This document shows, piece by piece, positions 1 through 11,996 of a DNA stretch of 64,000 nt. Below the pieces are notes generated by a model that did no database searches, was not told where the DNA came from, and worked only from the letters and a program-made list of their open reading frames with translations. Where the stretch lies: positions 155,324,179-155,388,178 of the forward strand of contig NC_071353.1 in NCBI RefSeq assembly GCF_943734655.1, read 5' to 3'. The translations under genes and the position numbers were made by a program. Within the stretch, counting starts at the first letter, position 1; the number at the start of each line of letters is the position of its first letter. This stretch comes from Sabethes cyaneus. Lineage: Eukaryota > Arthropoda > Insecta > Diptera > Culicidae.

Positions 1-1150
1 TCTTTTTCAGGAAGTAAAGCGTCATATCTCCTGTGATCAGCATGGATTTTTTTCCAGTTGTGGTCGACCACCACAAATCCCACAGAGTTCACATCATTCT
101 GCATCCAGAACATGGAAAACGGCACTCAAATAGATACTATTTACACAGACCTGAAGGCGGCCTTTGACCGTGTGGACCATGATTTGCTTCTGGCCAAAGT
201 AAAACGGATGGGTGCGGTACCGACCTTTTGTAGACTGGCTGAGGTCATATCTGATAAACCGGCGTCTTTCTGTGAGACTGTGTTCCGCAAGGTAGCAATC
301 TTGGCCCTTTGCTGTTTTCACTATTCTTCAATGATGTATGCGGCGTGTTACAACGAGGATGCAGACTTTTGGATGCGGATGATTTGAAGATCTTTCTCAG
401 TTGTAAAGTCTAATGAAGATTGTCGCGAGTTTCAAAGGCTTCTCAACAACTTCGTCGACTGGTGCAAAACGAACGAGCTCCTCATCAGTGTGCGTAAATG
501 CTCGGTCATCTCTTTCAACCGGAAAAAAACAACCGATTCAATGGAGCTACACTATCGATGGCGATGGGTCACTGGATAGAGTTTCAGTTATCAAAGACCT
601 TGGCGTACACCTGGATGAGAAGCTCTCGTTCCGTGAGCATTACTCGTACATAATAGCGAAGGCCAAAAAAAAAACTTGGGACTTATCTTTCGAGTCACCA
701 AGGAATTTCGGGATCCATATTGCCTGCGCGCTCTTTACTACTCCCTTGTGCGATCCGTAATTGAATACGCAGCTGTAGTGTGGAACCCTTATGGAGGTAC
801 TTGGTCGTCCAGATTGGAAGCCATCCAGCGTAGATTTGTCATTCGTTCGATACGCGCTTCAATATCTTCCATGAAGAAACACATACGATCTGCCTCTCAG
901 TATCAAGACCGCTGTCGTTTGTTGGACATATGGACACTTTGGAAAGACAACGGAAAATTGAAAGAGTCCTGTTCATTAGAAAGGTTTTAGTCGGCGAATT
1001 AGATTGCCCAGCGATCCTGGCTCAAATCAACATCAGTGCCATCCCAAGTTTTCTACGAAATGCAGAGTTTCTTCGACTGGACTTTAGACGCACCGAATAT
1101 GGCCAGAATGAACACATTCGTGTTATGTGTTGTTTGTTTAACAGTGTATA
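1..1150 (+). pseudogene. Decayed non-LTR retrotransposon reverse transcriptase, cut by the window edge
   Basis: Broken pieces of the same protein family as the RT at 32.7-34.6 kb can be read across three frames. They run from a QHGF-like segment near 40-55, through YTDLKAAFDRVDH at about 139-180 and VPQGSNLGPLL at about 282-315, to a YADD-region relic at 372-383. C-terminal segments follow (VVWNPYGGTWSSRLEAIQRR near 776-830, EFLRLDFRRTEYGQNE near 1068-1110). The catalytic YADD reads DADD, and several frameshifts and stops separate the pieces, so the copy is dead. The N-terminal part lies outside the window. The 3' end runs into a partial 142-bp repeat unit near 1190. The family is a Jockey/CR1-like non-LTR RT by general motif order; the clade is not assigned. 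Confidence 0.85.
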
Positions 1151-1189
1151 CAATTATTTTGATTTTCATGTTTCATGTAGTAAATTCAA

Positions 1190-1432
1190 AGAACAACTGC
1201 TGCTCCCACCACTAAGAGGGGGGGGGGGGCTCCCATACAAATGAAATACAAATTTCTGCATAACGCGAAAACTAATCAAGCAAATGGAACCATATTTAGC
1301 ATGTGGGTGTTTTTGTAGGCAATTTTTTTTCTATGGTGAATTGAGACCCCTCCCCTCATTAGGAGGGGAATAATGACCTCTCTCCCTTTTAAAAGGGGGG
1401 GCTCCCAAACAAATGCAATACAATTACACCTG
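1190..1432 (+). repeat. Partial 142-bp repeat (about 1.6 units) of the Helitron-associated array
   Basis: The sequence shows the unit found in the arrays at 18.6, 27.5 and 60 kb: a G-run followed by CTCCCATACAAATGAAATAC, then ACTAATCAAGCAAATGG, then GCATGTGGGTGTTTTTG, then GAGACCCCTCCCC. Only one full unit and part of a second are present. It abuts the 3' end of the RT relic and the start of the T-rich array. Confidence 0.75.
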
Positions 1433-1436
1433 GATC

Positions 1437-2045
1437 GACCACTTTTTTGTATCATTTTGAATGTGTCATTCTTACGCTATTTTTGTCGCTATTAAGTCAT
1501 TTTTCTACCATTTTTGGGTTGTTTTTGTGTCATATTTTGTATCATTTTTGTGTCGTCCTTGTGTCATTTCATAAATAACATAAATTTTTTTGTGAATATT
1601 TTCTATTTTATTACACATGTTTTGTTATTTTTGTGTAATTTTTGAATTATTTTTGTGTTATTATTGTAGGTTTTTCTGTGCCATTTTTGGATCAATTTTA
1701 TGTCATTAATATATCATTCTTGTGTTGCTTTTGTGTTTTTTTTCCTGTCACCTTTCAATCATTTTTTGTATTATCTTTGTGTTCATATTTTTACCTTTTT
1801 CTGTTTTAAATTATTTTTTGTAAATTTATTTTTCGTTAGTTTCATATCTTTTTTGTATCAGCATGATGTCATTTTTGTAACAATCTTGTGTTATTTTTGC
1901 AGCATTTCACATCATTTTTATGGCTTTATTTTTTGTGTATTTTTAGGATCATTTTTGTACAAATTTTGTGTAATTATTGTGTCATTCTTGTGACATTTTT
2001 TTGTATATTTTATCATTTTTAAATCATTTTTGCGTTTCTACCTTT
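1437..2045 (+). repeat. Degenerate T-rich array, TTTTTGTGTCAT-type words
   Basis: About 600 bases consist of variants of a word of roughly 10-12 bases (TTTTTGTGTCAT, TTTTTGTATCAT, TTATTTTTGTGT). There is no gene: the open frame at 1700-1993 codes almost only Phe, Leu, Val, Ile and Ser and simply reflects composition. The same array type returns at 11.1, 12.5 and 15.0 kb. Confidence 0.8.
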
Positions 2046-2209
2046 GTTATACTTTATAACAAAGGTTTAAAAATTGATCGGTGTGTGTGCGTGTGGCGTG
2101 TGTGTTATTAAGGTATAATTGAAATTATGTATTATATATTTTTTTATATGCCAAAAATAGTGATAATTATGCTTTAGGCAGCTGGGAGCGTAGATGTTCT
2201 CTAGAAAAC

Positions 2210-2460
2210 ATGTTTTGAACTCAATTTGGCACTTGGGATGCAACCCGATTTAGGTCTAATTTTGGGACTTGATTTAAGACTGGATGTGGAACCTGATTTA
2301 AAGACATGGTGAGGGACCTGATTTGGAACATTTTTCGACTAAATTTGGGACTTAATTTAAGTCTACTCTTAAACCCTGGGATTAAACCCTGATTTAGGAC
2401 TTGACGTGAAACCAGACTTGGAACATTTTCGGACCAAATGTACCACTTGGTTTGATACAT
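2210..2460 (+). repeat. Short block of GGGACTTGATTT-type satellite
   Basis: Words such as GGGACTTGATTTAAGACTGG and GGAACATTTTTCGACTAAATTTGGGAC are repeated imperfectly. It is the same family that fills 3.9-6.8 kb and blocks A and B. It ends in TTTGATACATCAGTCGGCTGCG, after which about 50 bases resemble the tail of a SINE, although too little is present to call one. Confidence 0.7.
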
Positions 2461-2539
2461 CAGTCGGCTGCGAAATCAATCGATAAAGGAAAGGAATGGA
2501 TACAGGCTTTCGAAGACGTTTACGCCTAGGAGTTTCCTT

Positions 2540-3898
2540 TTTTGAAATCTTTTCATCGCTTTCTCGCCGTTTCATTGTCCTTTCGTTGGTACTTTGTCCT
2601 TTTTCCGTTATCTTTTTCTAGTATTTTCATCCTCCTTCCAGCGGGTTTTCAGTGTTTCATCTTTACGTCACTATTTTGACGTCTTATGGTGATCTTTTCG
2701 TCGTATTTTTTGTAATCTTTTGCGGCCTCTTCGTTGTCTTTTCGTCGTAAGTTCTTCATTTTTCTGATTTTACGTAGTCGTTTCGTTATCTTTTCGTTGC
2801 CTTTTTCGTGCATTTTCGTCACCTTATCATCGTCTTTTCATCAGTATTTTAGTATTTTCGTCGACTTTCCACCGTTATTTTATTTCATTTTATTCTTTAT
2901 CGATGTCTGTTTTGAATTTACTTTGTTAATTTAATTTGTCGTTTCAAATTGTCATCTTTTTCGTCGTCTTTTTATCGCATTTTCATTATCTTTTGTAATC
3001 GATCGTTTTTCGTGTTCTTCTGAAATTTTCCCGCCGAGTTTTCTTCGTATTTTCCTCATTTTTTCGCCGTTTTTTGTCACATTTTCGACGTCGTTTTGTT
3101 ATATTTTTTATTGCCTTTTTGTTTCTTCGTCGCATGTTCGTCAAATTGTTGTACTCTAGTCTAACGCCTTTTCGTCGTATTTTCGTGGTTTTTTCAACAA
3201 TTCTATTGCTGTTTTTTAGCGTTCTCTGCCGGTTTCATAATGTTTTTTTTGTTGCTGTTTTGAAATCTTTTCCATGTCTTTTCGTCGTAAGATTTTCGTC
3301 ATATTTTCATCATTTTCTGTTTCTGCTGTCTCTTATTTTCGTCTCCGAGATGTTCCAACGTTGCTGTTTTTGTGTCTTTTTACCGCTCGTTTCGTTCTCG
3401 TCGCCTTTTTATTTTTTGTTCGAAGCTTTTTGTTGGCATCTTTTCGCTTTTTCAACATGTTGTCTTGGTTTCGCATCTTGTTTTATGGTTTTTTGTTCGT
3501 TTTATTTATATTGTTATCGAGTTTTCGCCGTATTTTTAACCGCCCTTTGCTGTGCTTTCTCCGCTTTCAACCTTTTTATTGCTTTTTGTGGTAATTTTTC
3601 AACATTTTTTTTTAATTTCATCGTAGTCTCTTTCAGCTTCGGCATCTTACTGTCGCCTTTCGTTACATTTTCGTTGTTTTTTCTTGACATTTTTGTCTTC
3701 TTTCGCCGCGTTTTCGTCGCCTTTTATTTCGCATTTTCGCTATTGTTTGCTTTTCGCGTTCTTCTTTTGTCGTTTTACGTCGTTTTTGCTGTCCCGGTTT
3801 TTTTTCTTCGTATTTTTCGCATGTTTTCGTCACTGTTCCATCGTATCTTCGCAGTTTTTTCAACGTCTTTTTGGCAGTTTTGTTTTATGTTTTTTATT
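2540..3898 (+). repeat. Degenerate TTTTCGTCG-type array
   Basis: The block is made of variants of a short word: TTTTCGTCGTATTTTCGTCA, TTTTTCGTCGTC and similar. Its complement (GACGAAAA/GACAAAAA) forms the arrays at 54.0-56.0, 58.5-59.6 and 62.4-63.0 kb. The open frame of 275 codons at 3074-3901 is Phe/Leu/Val/Ser-rich without any domain, and it is judged a composition artefact. The array passes abruptly into the GGGACTTGATTT satellite at about 3900. Confidence 0.8.
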
Positions 3899-3899
3899 T

Positions 3900-6845
3900 A
3901 ATTCGGAACCAGATGCAGGACATATTTTGGGACGCAATTTAAGACCGGGATTAGATCCCGATTTAAGATTTTGATTGAGACCTGATTTTAAACATTTTTG
4001 TACCGAATTTGGAACGTGATTTGGAACATATTTCGTACCTAATATGACTTGGACTTGGATTGAGGCTTGCTTTAGGACATATTTAGCACCTGATTTAGAA
4101 CTTATATTTTTATTGGGACATGATTTGAGACCGGGTTTTAGAGTCTGCTTTGAAGTTTGATTCAAACTTAATTTAGGACTTCGGGATGTGACCTGAACTA
4201 GGTTTTGTTTTGATTTAAAATTGGTCTTAGGGCATGTTTTAAATTTAATATGGAACTTGTGATGCAACCAGATTTAGGTCTAATTTTGGGACTTGATATA
4301 AAAAAACTGGGGTTGGACCATCATTCCGGACTTGATGAGGAACCTGACTTGGAACATTTTTCGTCCAAATTTGGAACTTAATTTGGGACATAATTTTATC
4401 TAATTTGGTTCCACATTAAGGACTCATTTTGAGACTAATTTAAGACCGGGATCAGATCCCGATTTAGGACTTGGGTTGGGACATCAGTTTGAACATTTTT
4501 GTACCAAATTTGGGACATGTTATGGGCTTAATTTGATTTGAAACATTTTTCGACTAAATTTGGGACATAAATTGGAACTTTCCTTAGCTCTTATCATGGG
4601 ACTTGATTTAAGACTGGGAATAAAACCTGATATAGGACTTGACGTGGAACATTCTTGGTCTAAATTTGGCACTTGATTTGGGACATAATTTTATCTAATT
4701 TGGTTCCAGATTAAGGACTTATTTTGAGACTAATTTAAGACCGGGATTAGATCCCGATTGAGGACTTGGGTCGGGACCTGATTTTAAACATTTTTGTACC
4801 AAATATGGGACGGGATTTGGGACATGTTTTGGGCTTAATTTGATTTGACTAAATTTGGGACATAAATTGGAACTTTCTTTAGCTCCTATCATAGGACTTG
4901 ACTTAAGACTGAGAATAAAGCCTGCTATAGGACTTGACGTGAAACATACTTGGTCCAAAATTGGCACTGGATTTGGGACATATTTTTTATCTAATTTGGA
5001 ACCTGAGTGAGGACTTATTTTTAGACTCAACATAAGACCGGGATTAGATCTCGATTTAGGACTTGGGTCGGGACCTGATTTTGAACATTTTTGTGCCAAA
5101 TTTGGGACGTCATTTAGAACATGTTTTGAACTAAATTGCGACTTCTTGGGTTGCAGCCTGATTTGGGTTTAATTTTGGCCTTGATTTAAGATTGGGTTTA
5201 GAACCTGATTTCGAACATGTTCTAAGCTTGGGATTTTGGGATTTAGGTTGTAACTTGATTTGGAACATTTTTCGACTGAACTTCAGACATAATTTGGGAC
5301 TTTATTTACGTCTAATCATGGGCCTTGGCTTAAGACTGGGATTAAACTCTGATTTAGGGCTTGACGTAAAACTAGATTTGGAACAGTTTTGGACCAAATG
5401 TGCCACTTGATTTGATACATATTTTTTATCTAATTAAGATCGGGATTAAGTCCCGGTTTAGGACTTGGATTGAGACTTGATTTTGATCATTTTTGTACCG
5501 AAGGTGGAACGCGATTTGGGACATATTTTGAACTCAATTTGGGACTTGAATTGCAACCTGATTTAGGTCTAGTTTCGGGATTTCGTATAAGACTGAGTTT
5601 AGAACCTACATTGGGACTTGATTCGACCTAATATGGGACTTCTCTCCCCTCTGTTGGGCACTCTTGGATGTGTGGAACTTGGATTGTAACCTGATTTTAG
5701 TCTTATTTTAGGACCCTGGAACCTTATTTGGAACTTGATGTTATATTTGATAAGTAACATTTTTTTTACAAAATTTAGGACTTGATTAGGAACATCCCAA
5801 GTAACAATTTGAGTTTTATTACGTGTTTATGATGGCTTTTATGACTAAAATTGGTCACGAAAACCGTAATAAGAGTGCAATAAAACTTACAATGTTACTT
5901 GTGGTATTTTCTACCTAATTTGGGATCTGATTTAGGACTTATTTTGATACCTGAGTTAAGACTGGGTTTAGAACCTGATTTGGGTTGGGTTCTGATTTGG
6001 AGAGTGCTCTGGGCCTCAATTGGGACCTGATTTTTTGAGAATTTGGATTAGGATTAGAATTTGAGAACGGGTTTTAGACCCAGATTTGAGACGTATTTTA
6101 AACCAAATTTGGAACTTGGAATGCAATCAGATATAGGTCTAATTTTGAGGTCTAATATTTTGTAACTAAATTTAGCTTATTTTGGGACGCAATTCGAGAA
6201 AGGGTTTGGAACCTAATTTGGAACATATTTGGACCAAAAATGGGACACATTTTGGACCTAATTTAAAACTTAGGTTGAGCCCTGCTTTGGGACATATTTT
6301 GAGCTTAATTGGGGATCTGATCTAGGTCTAGTTTTGGGGTTAGATTTAAGACCAGAATTAGATCTTGATTTGGCACTTGAGTTGGGCCCTGATTTTGAAC
6401 ATTTTTCATAAAATTTGGGCTGGATGTGGGACTTGTTTTGAACTTAATTCGAGACTTGGGTTGCGACCTGATTCTGGTCTTATTTTGGGACTTGATTTAA
6501 GACTGGGCACTTGATTTAGGACTTGCTGTGGGACATATTTTGTGACTAATTGGGAATCTTACTCATGGGTTTGGCACGTGATTTGGAAAATGTTTAGGAC
6601 TTTGGTTTAGGCTTACTTTGGGGCATATTTTGTAAGTAATTTGGGATGTGATTTCTGACTTATTTTGGGACAAGATTGAAGACTGAGTTTGGAATCTTAT
6701 TTTGAACATTTTTGTACCAAATTTTGGACGTGGTTTGGGACTTGTTTTGGCTCTGAATTGAGACTTGCTTCCGTACCTTTGGGAGCAGGTTTATGATTCA
6801 TTTGCGAACTTGATTAGAAACCTGGTTTGGGGCACATGACTAAAG
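3900..6845 (+). repeat. GGGACTTGATTT-type satellite field (forward orientation)
   Basis: Nearly 3 kb of diverged copies of phrases such as GGGACTTGATTTAAGACTGG, GGAACATTTTTGTACCAAAT and TTGCAACCTGATTTAGGTCT. The phrases recur at irregular spacing of a few hundred bases, so the array is degenerate and not a clean monomer series. Short open frames on the minus strand read as KSGSNPGLKLSPK-like peptides and are translation of the repeat. A 109-bp MITE interrupts it at 5796-5904. Confidence 0.8.
5796..5904. mobile_element. Small MITE (109 bp) with CCNCAAGTAACA terminal inverted repeats
   Basis: The left end reads CCCAAGTAACAATTTGAG and the reverse complement of the right end reads CCACAAGTAACATTGTAAG, and both continue into TTTTATT. 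The element interrupts a satellite phrase that is uninterrupted near 41376-41410 (TTAGGAACAT then ATTCTGTACC), which serves as an empty site. The target was probably TA (left flank CAT, right flank TATTTT). It has no coding capacity. Confidence 0.65.
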
Positions 6846-7511
6846 CAGGGCTTGAAAAGGGATCGCAAGTTGAATGTGACTGCCGTGAATGCGAACTTTC
6901 CGCATTCAAACTCCGTTTTTTGAACGATCATTTGACTGTTTTTTGAATTCAGTCAATCTGCCGCTTGCGCTGCTGCCGTCTTACAATTCATACGGCATCT
7001 CAGCAAAAGCAAACAGTCGAACTCCCGTTTTGCTTTGCGCTTAAAGAATATAAACTGCAAACTGACTGGAAGCATACGGTGACGTATTTTTTCGTTTCTC
7101 TTTTTGTCTCCAAATCGGCTGTCACTCGGACGTCGGTCCGACTCAAGCAAAATATTCGTTTGTATCGGACGGAGTCCGGCCGACTTCTTCCATGCACATG
7201 TAGTGGTTGTTTTTTTTTGTAGTATTGAATCATACGATTGTGCGGTTGCTTTTCGTAAGCGTGGTGACTGCCAGTCATTTGACTGTTTTGCAGTCATTCG
7301 CTGCTCCAAACGGTAAAGGCAACTTGATCGAAACGAAAATGTTAAAAAGCTTAAAAATGCGTTCGTTCTACTGCGTACAATCGGCGTTTGATTGAGCAAA
7401 CTGCCAATTGTGTTTTGCATAGCGTTCGTATTCCACCACTAAACGGACGGTGTGAACTTGAATGCGCGTTAGTGTGACTGCGGTAGAAAAAAAGGATCGG
7501 TCGAAGCCCTG
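6846..7511. mobile_element. hAT-like non-autonomous element, 666 bp
   Basis: The left terminus starts CAGGGCTTGAAAAGGGATCG and the right terminus, reverse-complemented, starts CAGGGCTTCGACCGATCC. The flanks are GACTAAAG (6838-6845) and GATTAGAG (7512-7519), an 8-bp target duplication with two differences. CAG-initial termini plus an 8-bp duplication fit the hAT superfamily. Open frames inside (for example 6953-7420 on the minus strand) have no transposase motifs. It sits between the satellite field and the first F-box gene, about 390 bases upstream of its start. Confidence 0.55.
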
Positions 7512-7686
7512 GATTAGAGTTTTTGGAATTGTACTAAAAGAAAGATGTAAAAGAAAAAGCCGAGCAAACGGCGATCATGAAGTTCAGGGAGGAACACATC
7601 CTCTGTGAATACAGTGAAATGTATTCAAAGAATCTCAACTGTCAATTTTCATGTAGTTGTACACCGGTTTACGAACGTATCTGGCT

Positions 7687-7902
7687 GGCATCCCTGCGCA
7701 GAAACCCAATCAAACCATACAGGTAGTAAACCGCGGGATAAACCGCTTTACCTGCTTAAACTGCTTTTAACCGACAATGAGGTAGAAAATCTGTTCAACA
7801 CGCCAACTGCCGAAGTATTGAACAGTAGTATTGAACCGGACAGGATTTTAACCAGAACGCAGAAGATATCAGTGAAATCGGTGGAACTGATCGGCTGACA
7901 GC
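7687..7902 (+). promoter_or_regulatory. 5' flank conserved among the three F-box genes (copy 1)
   Basis: An 18-base word GGCATCCCTGCGCAGAAA at 7687-7704 is identical in the 5' flanks of the other two paralogues (42327-42344 on +; 31666-31683 on -). It is followed in all three by an alignable segment containing GAGGTAGAAAATC and GCCGAAGTAT, running to the start codon. Inference: this was duplicated with the gene and probably contains the 5' UTR and core promoter. No TATA or initiator element was identified with confidence. Confidence 0.45.
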
Positions 7903-9332
7903 ATGATTTCCCTTTTTTGGAATTGGATGAAAAGGAATTCATTTTCTCGCAAGATACAAATAAACGAGCTGCCCAACGAAATGCTGCAGCATATCTTCGC
8001 TTATCTACCAGGTTTGGAGGACCGAAGGAGGCTTTCGTTGGTGTGTCAACTATGGAATCATTTGGCTTTTGACTTCAATTATTTGGGCCAAATAAGACTG
8101 AAAATATGGATAGGCTGCGAGGACGAGGAGAGCATCATAAATAGCTTACATAAAATTTCCCGATACTACCGCAACGTAATTAGCTTTTTTCACACTGATT
8201 TGAATGAAGAAGAAGAAACCGACAACATATTAAGATGGTTGGAGAGGTTTGAGAAACACAGTTCATCAGTGGAGGAACTTGTGTGCTATGATTCATCACG
8301 AAACTGTTTGGCGCTAAGACTTGTTTCCATATGTCCGCGTGTTAAAAAGTTGCAATTTCACTTGGATTCGATTCTGAACGTAAGAGATGATAAATTACCA
8401 GTTTTAGAGAATTTGGAGGAATTGGTACTTCCTAGCTTTTTCCCTGTTATTTCAACGTTTAACATCATTCGTCTAGCTCCAAATCTACGCAGACTCGAAG
8501 GCCCGAACACTCTTGATATGCCCATATTATTTCAGAAATTACCACTGCAGTACCTGCAGTTTCTTAATCATTCTGATGTATTTGAAAATTGTACAGAACC
8601 AACCAAGCTCACAGCTGTCGATCTTTCTTATCGCCTTGGCGATCAAAATGACTTAGAACAACTGTGCAAGTACTGTCCATTATTAACCAAACTGCGCATA
8701 AATGAAACAAAGATCACATCATTACGAAGTTTGGCTAGCTTAGCACATCTAAAGGTAAACCAATGAAATTATCCTTTTAACCTTTTCATCAAAATTCTTT
8801 TTCGTTGCAGGTTCTTTCTTTTCGCGGTTTTGATAAAGAACTCTGTCTAAACTATACTGCTGGCTTGCCCAGCGTTGAAATAGTCGAATTCAACTATTGG
8901 GAAGATTTACATTTCGACAACTCTTTGCAACGCATCTTTCCCAAAGTTCATTATTTGAAATTTGATTGCTGCATCCGTGCAGTTAGTGGAAAAATCAGCC
9001 ATAGCTTTCCGCGGCTTAGAACTCTGGAAATTTCATGTTACCAATCAGAAGTTCTCTCCGAGCTGATGGAAGGGCTTCCCGATCTGCGTGAACTCATTCT
9101 TCGTAAAACTATACTATCAGCCAGCGACTTACCGCCAATGCGTTTGCAACAGTTGACATTGATAGATAGTGCTGTGATAGTGACCGACGGGATGGCAAAA
9201 AATCTTCCGAATTTGCAATTTTTGAATTTATACAATGTAGAAAGCATCGAGACCGATAAACTGCCAACAAATTGCACGGTTAGGCGGTACCTCAGGGATA
9301 GCAGGGAGGACATATTCGACGTTATACAATAA
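7903..9332 (+). CDS. F-box/leucine-rich-repeat protein, copy 1 (two exons)
   Basis: Exons are 7903-8754 and 8811-9332. The 56-bp intron begins GTAAAC, ends TTGCAG and lies between codons (phase 0). The spliced protein has 457 residues. An F-box lies at about residues 20-58 (INELPNEMLQHIFAYLPGLE, then RRRLSLVCQLWN). It is followed by irregular leucine-rich repeats, for example LENLEELVLP, LTKLRINETKITSLRSL, FPRLRTLEIS, LPDLRELILR and LPNLQFLNLYNVES. F-box proteins of this FBXL type act as substrate adaptors of SCF (Skp1-Cullin-F-box) ubiquitin ligases in cytoplasm or nucleus; the substrate is unknown here. The ATG is supported by the same start in copy 3 (GACAGCATGATTTC context). AATAAA at 9328-9333 overlaps the TAA stop. 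No signal peptide or membrane segment is evident. The gene is intact and stands alone, with repeats on both sides. Confidence 0.85.
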
Positions 9333-9339
9333 ATAATCA

Positions 9340-11115
9340 ACGAATTTAGTTAATGAAGGATGTGTTTTCCATATTGAAAGAACGTTTAAGAATGGTTTCT
9401 CAACTCGTATGACGATATCGGTAAATAGCTGTTGCTGTAGCTGTAAAAAAAAGGAACGAGGAGATTTTTCCATTTATTTTCTTCAATTTCGGGCAGCTTC
9501 GCACAAACCAGACAACCATTAGGCGAATGTACTATATTTTATCTATCAAAAAAAAATTTCCATCAGGAGCACTCCAAAGGAATCTCAGACGAATCAATTG
9601 AAAAATGTGTTATTTTTTGATAAAATATGATATAACTCATTAAATATGCATCTTCGCGAAAAACAATCTTCAGAGAAAATGTGTATTTTAGCATACTGAA
9701 TAACTTTGTAGAACATTCGAAAGCAGTAAAAATATCGTGTGCAAAGTTATTGAGCATAATTAATTTTAAAGTGCTCCTTTTTAACACATCATTATATTTC
9801 GCAACCGGTAAGAGATAGATAGTTACTATATTCAGCAAAATTGCTTATTTTAGTATGCTCTGCAACTTTTTGAAGAAAAAAATTTTTTTTTTGAGTTTAT
9901 TAAAAAAAAACAAAAGTTCCTATCACCCTAATAGGTGAATTTACGGTCACCCTAATAGAGCAGAAAGATGCGCTATATTTTAGTATTAAACTTCTTCAAA
10001 GACACTATGCCTCAAAAATAACTTAAGCGTCACTTGGTGTCATTTTCGAGTTGCCTTTGTGTTTTTATGTCGTTTTGACGTAGGACTGTGTCTTTCGGCA
10101 AGGTAGCAGGCTACAAACCAATGACAAAATCTCCTCATCTCAACAAGATTTTTTACGACCGCGATTAAACCTAGACCTAGATTTGATGTCTGTATTGTGG
10201 AAAAGTGCGCTACTAGTTTTAGTGTTCGGTTGTATTGTAATATGATTCTATATTTATATGCATGTTTGCCATTTCATTGGAAGAGTAGTGTGAAAAGAAG
10301 GCTCTACTGATAAAAAGGATTCGAACTGGTAAAATGTCTACAACGCAGGGGTCTTCAAGGGTTGGGAATAAATACAATTCGGGATTTCTGCAACAGAGCA
10401 GCCGTAGCCACTATGGGCCAGAAATTAAAATTTGGGGACAAAAATATTTGCGGTTAAACGGCTTTTGGCATCTTTTGGAGGGTTCGTCCAATATTTAAGC
10501 GTTACTTAAACAACAATTTAAGTAATAACTTTTTGAGTAAACTTTTTTTCATCTTTTTGGTTTCAAAATATTAAGGATAACCCAATTTCAAGTAATTTTT
10601 CTGAAGATATGAAACTTCTACCATTTACTCATTTTCAGCAATAGACCTTAGTTTATAAACGACCTCTCAAATCACATTTCTTCTTGTAACATGTTTATTT
10701 CAACAGACAGCTCAATGTGAAGTTCTAGAAAATATTTTGCACATAAAAGAGAAATATTTTTGCTGAAGATTGTTTTACTTTATATGCATTAATTAATAAG
10801 ATATAAGTGATTTTAGATTAAACCCCTTTGTTGAAAGGTAGAAAGAGAAGTTCGTTTGTTTATGTGCTCCATTTCAAATTTCATTTACGTTACAGTCTAG
10901 TTTAGTCACCTAGACTAGTCAGTCACCTCGGAACGCGTGGCGGCTACAGGCTGGATGCAAAACTTAGTGGAAAATATTTCGAAACAGAGTTTGCATTAAA
11001 TCTTCGCAATTAGGTAATGAATAGAATAGCTCTTTATACGACATTGATAGAAAGCTTCGTAGCCATAATAACCTTCCTATGTCTGACACGTAGTCCTACG
11101 CCAAGCCTGCGTGTT
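9340..11115. other. Intergenic AT-rich stretch without a recognisable gene
   Basis: The first 80 bases (GAAGGATGTGTTTTC, ATATTGAAAGAACG) match the 3' flanks of the other two F-box genes and belong to that duplicated unit. The remainder is AT-rich with many stops in all frames. The words CGTAGGACTGTGTC (about 10079) and, inverted, GACACGTAGTCCTACG (about 11088) form a weak inverted pair that might bound an old element. No domain-bearing frame was found. Confidence 0.5.
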
Positions 11116-11119
11116 TGTG

Positions 11120-11996
11120 TCCTGAGACACAGACCCTTCTAATTCTTATTTTTATTTTACTTTTGGGTTATTTTTGTATTATTTTTTTGGCATTTTATGT
11201 AATTTTTGTGTCAGTGTTAGACCATTTTGTATTATTTTTCTGTCTGTGTTTTTTCATCATTTTTGTGTTACTTTTTTGTATTGTTTTGCTGTTTTTGTGC
11301 CATTTTTTGTTTATTTTCGTATATTCTCTATTTTGCGTCATATTCGGATTATTTTGTTATAATTTCAGTCGTTTATTGCATTGAAAATGATCGTTTTGTG
11401 TCATTTCTGTATTACTTTTATCCTATTCTTTCTAGTCCTATTTGAATTATTTATGTATTCTTTTTGACCTGTAACTTTTGTATCAGTTTTGTGTTCTTTT
11501 GTGTATTATTTTTGTGCTATTTTGGTGTTATTTTTATTTTTAGGTTACTTTTGTGTCGTTATTGTATTATTTTTCTGGCATATTCGTGTCATTTTGGTCA
11601 TTGCTACGTGATTTATGTAACAATGACACGATAGGTCATAAATTCTATTCATACTAACTCTGTACCATTTTTGAGTCTTTTTGGTATCAGTTTTGTGTTA
11701 TATTACGTGTCATTTTGGTGCAATTTTTCTGCAATTTTCGAATCATTATTATGTATTGTTTTTTTCTGTATACTTTTTGGATTATTATAAATCATATTTG
11801 TGTCAGTATCGCCAACTTTAATTAGTATCTAAATTTCTAAAAGTAGGGAAGGAAGCAACTTTTTTCGTATTGAATTTATTATTATTTCGATACTGACTGA
11901 GAATTAAAAACAAAAAAGTTTCTTTGACTATTTTTTATCCCTTTCGGGCAAGTTTTATATAAATTTTAAGTGTCGTTATTGCATCATTTTCACGTT
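11120..11996 (+). repeat. Degenerate T-rich array, TTTTTGTGTCAT-type
   Basis: Variants of TTTTTGTGTTATTTTTGTAT and TTTTTGTGTCATT run to the SINE target duplication at 11983-11996. A short non-array insert around 11800-11970 contains AATTTCTAAAAGTAGGGAAG. A close relative occurs in the array at about 15450-15490 (AAATTTCTAAAAATAGGGAA), which suggests a longer shared unit. Confidence 0.75.

Noticed and set aside
3074..3901. 275-codon open frame, Phe/Leu/Val/Ser-rich, membrane-protein-like
   Set aside because: It is translation of the TTTTCGTCG array. It has no domain, no splice support and equally long frames in other phases.
6953..7420. 155-codon minus-strand frame as a possible transposase
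   Set aside because: It lies inside the hAT-like element but lacks hAT transposase motifs, and three other frames are open over the same stretch.
10079..11103. Transposon bounded by CGTAGGACTNNGTGTC inverted ends
   Set aside because: The inverted match is only about 14 bases, with no target duplication and no internal signal. It is kept only as a remark.
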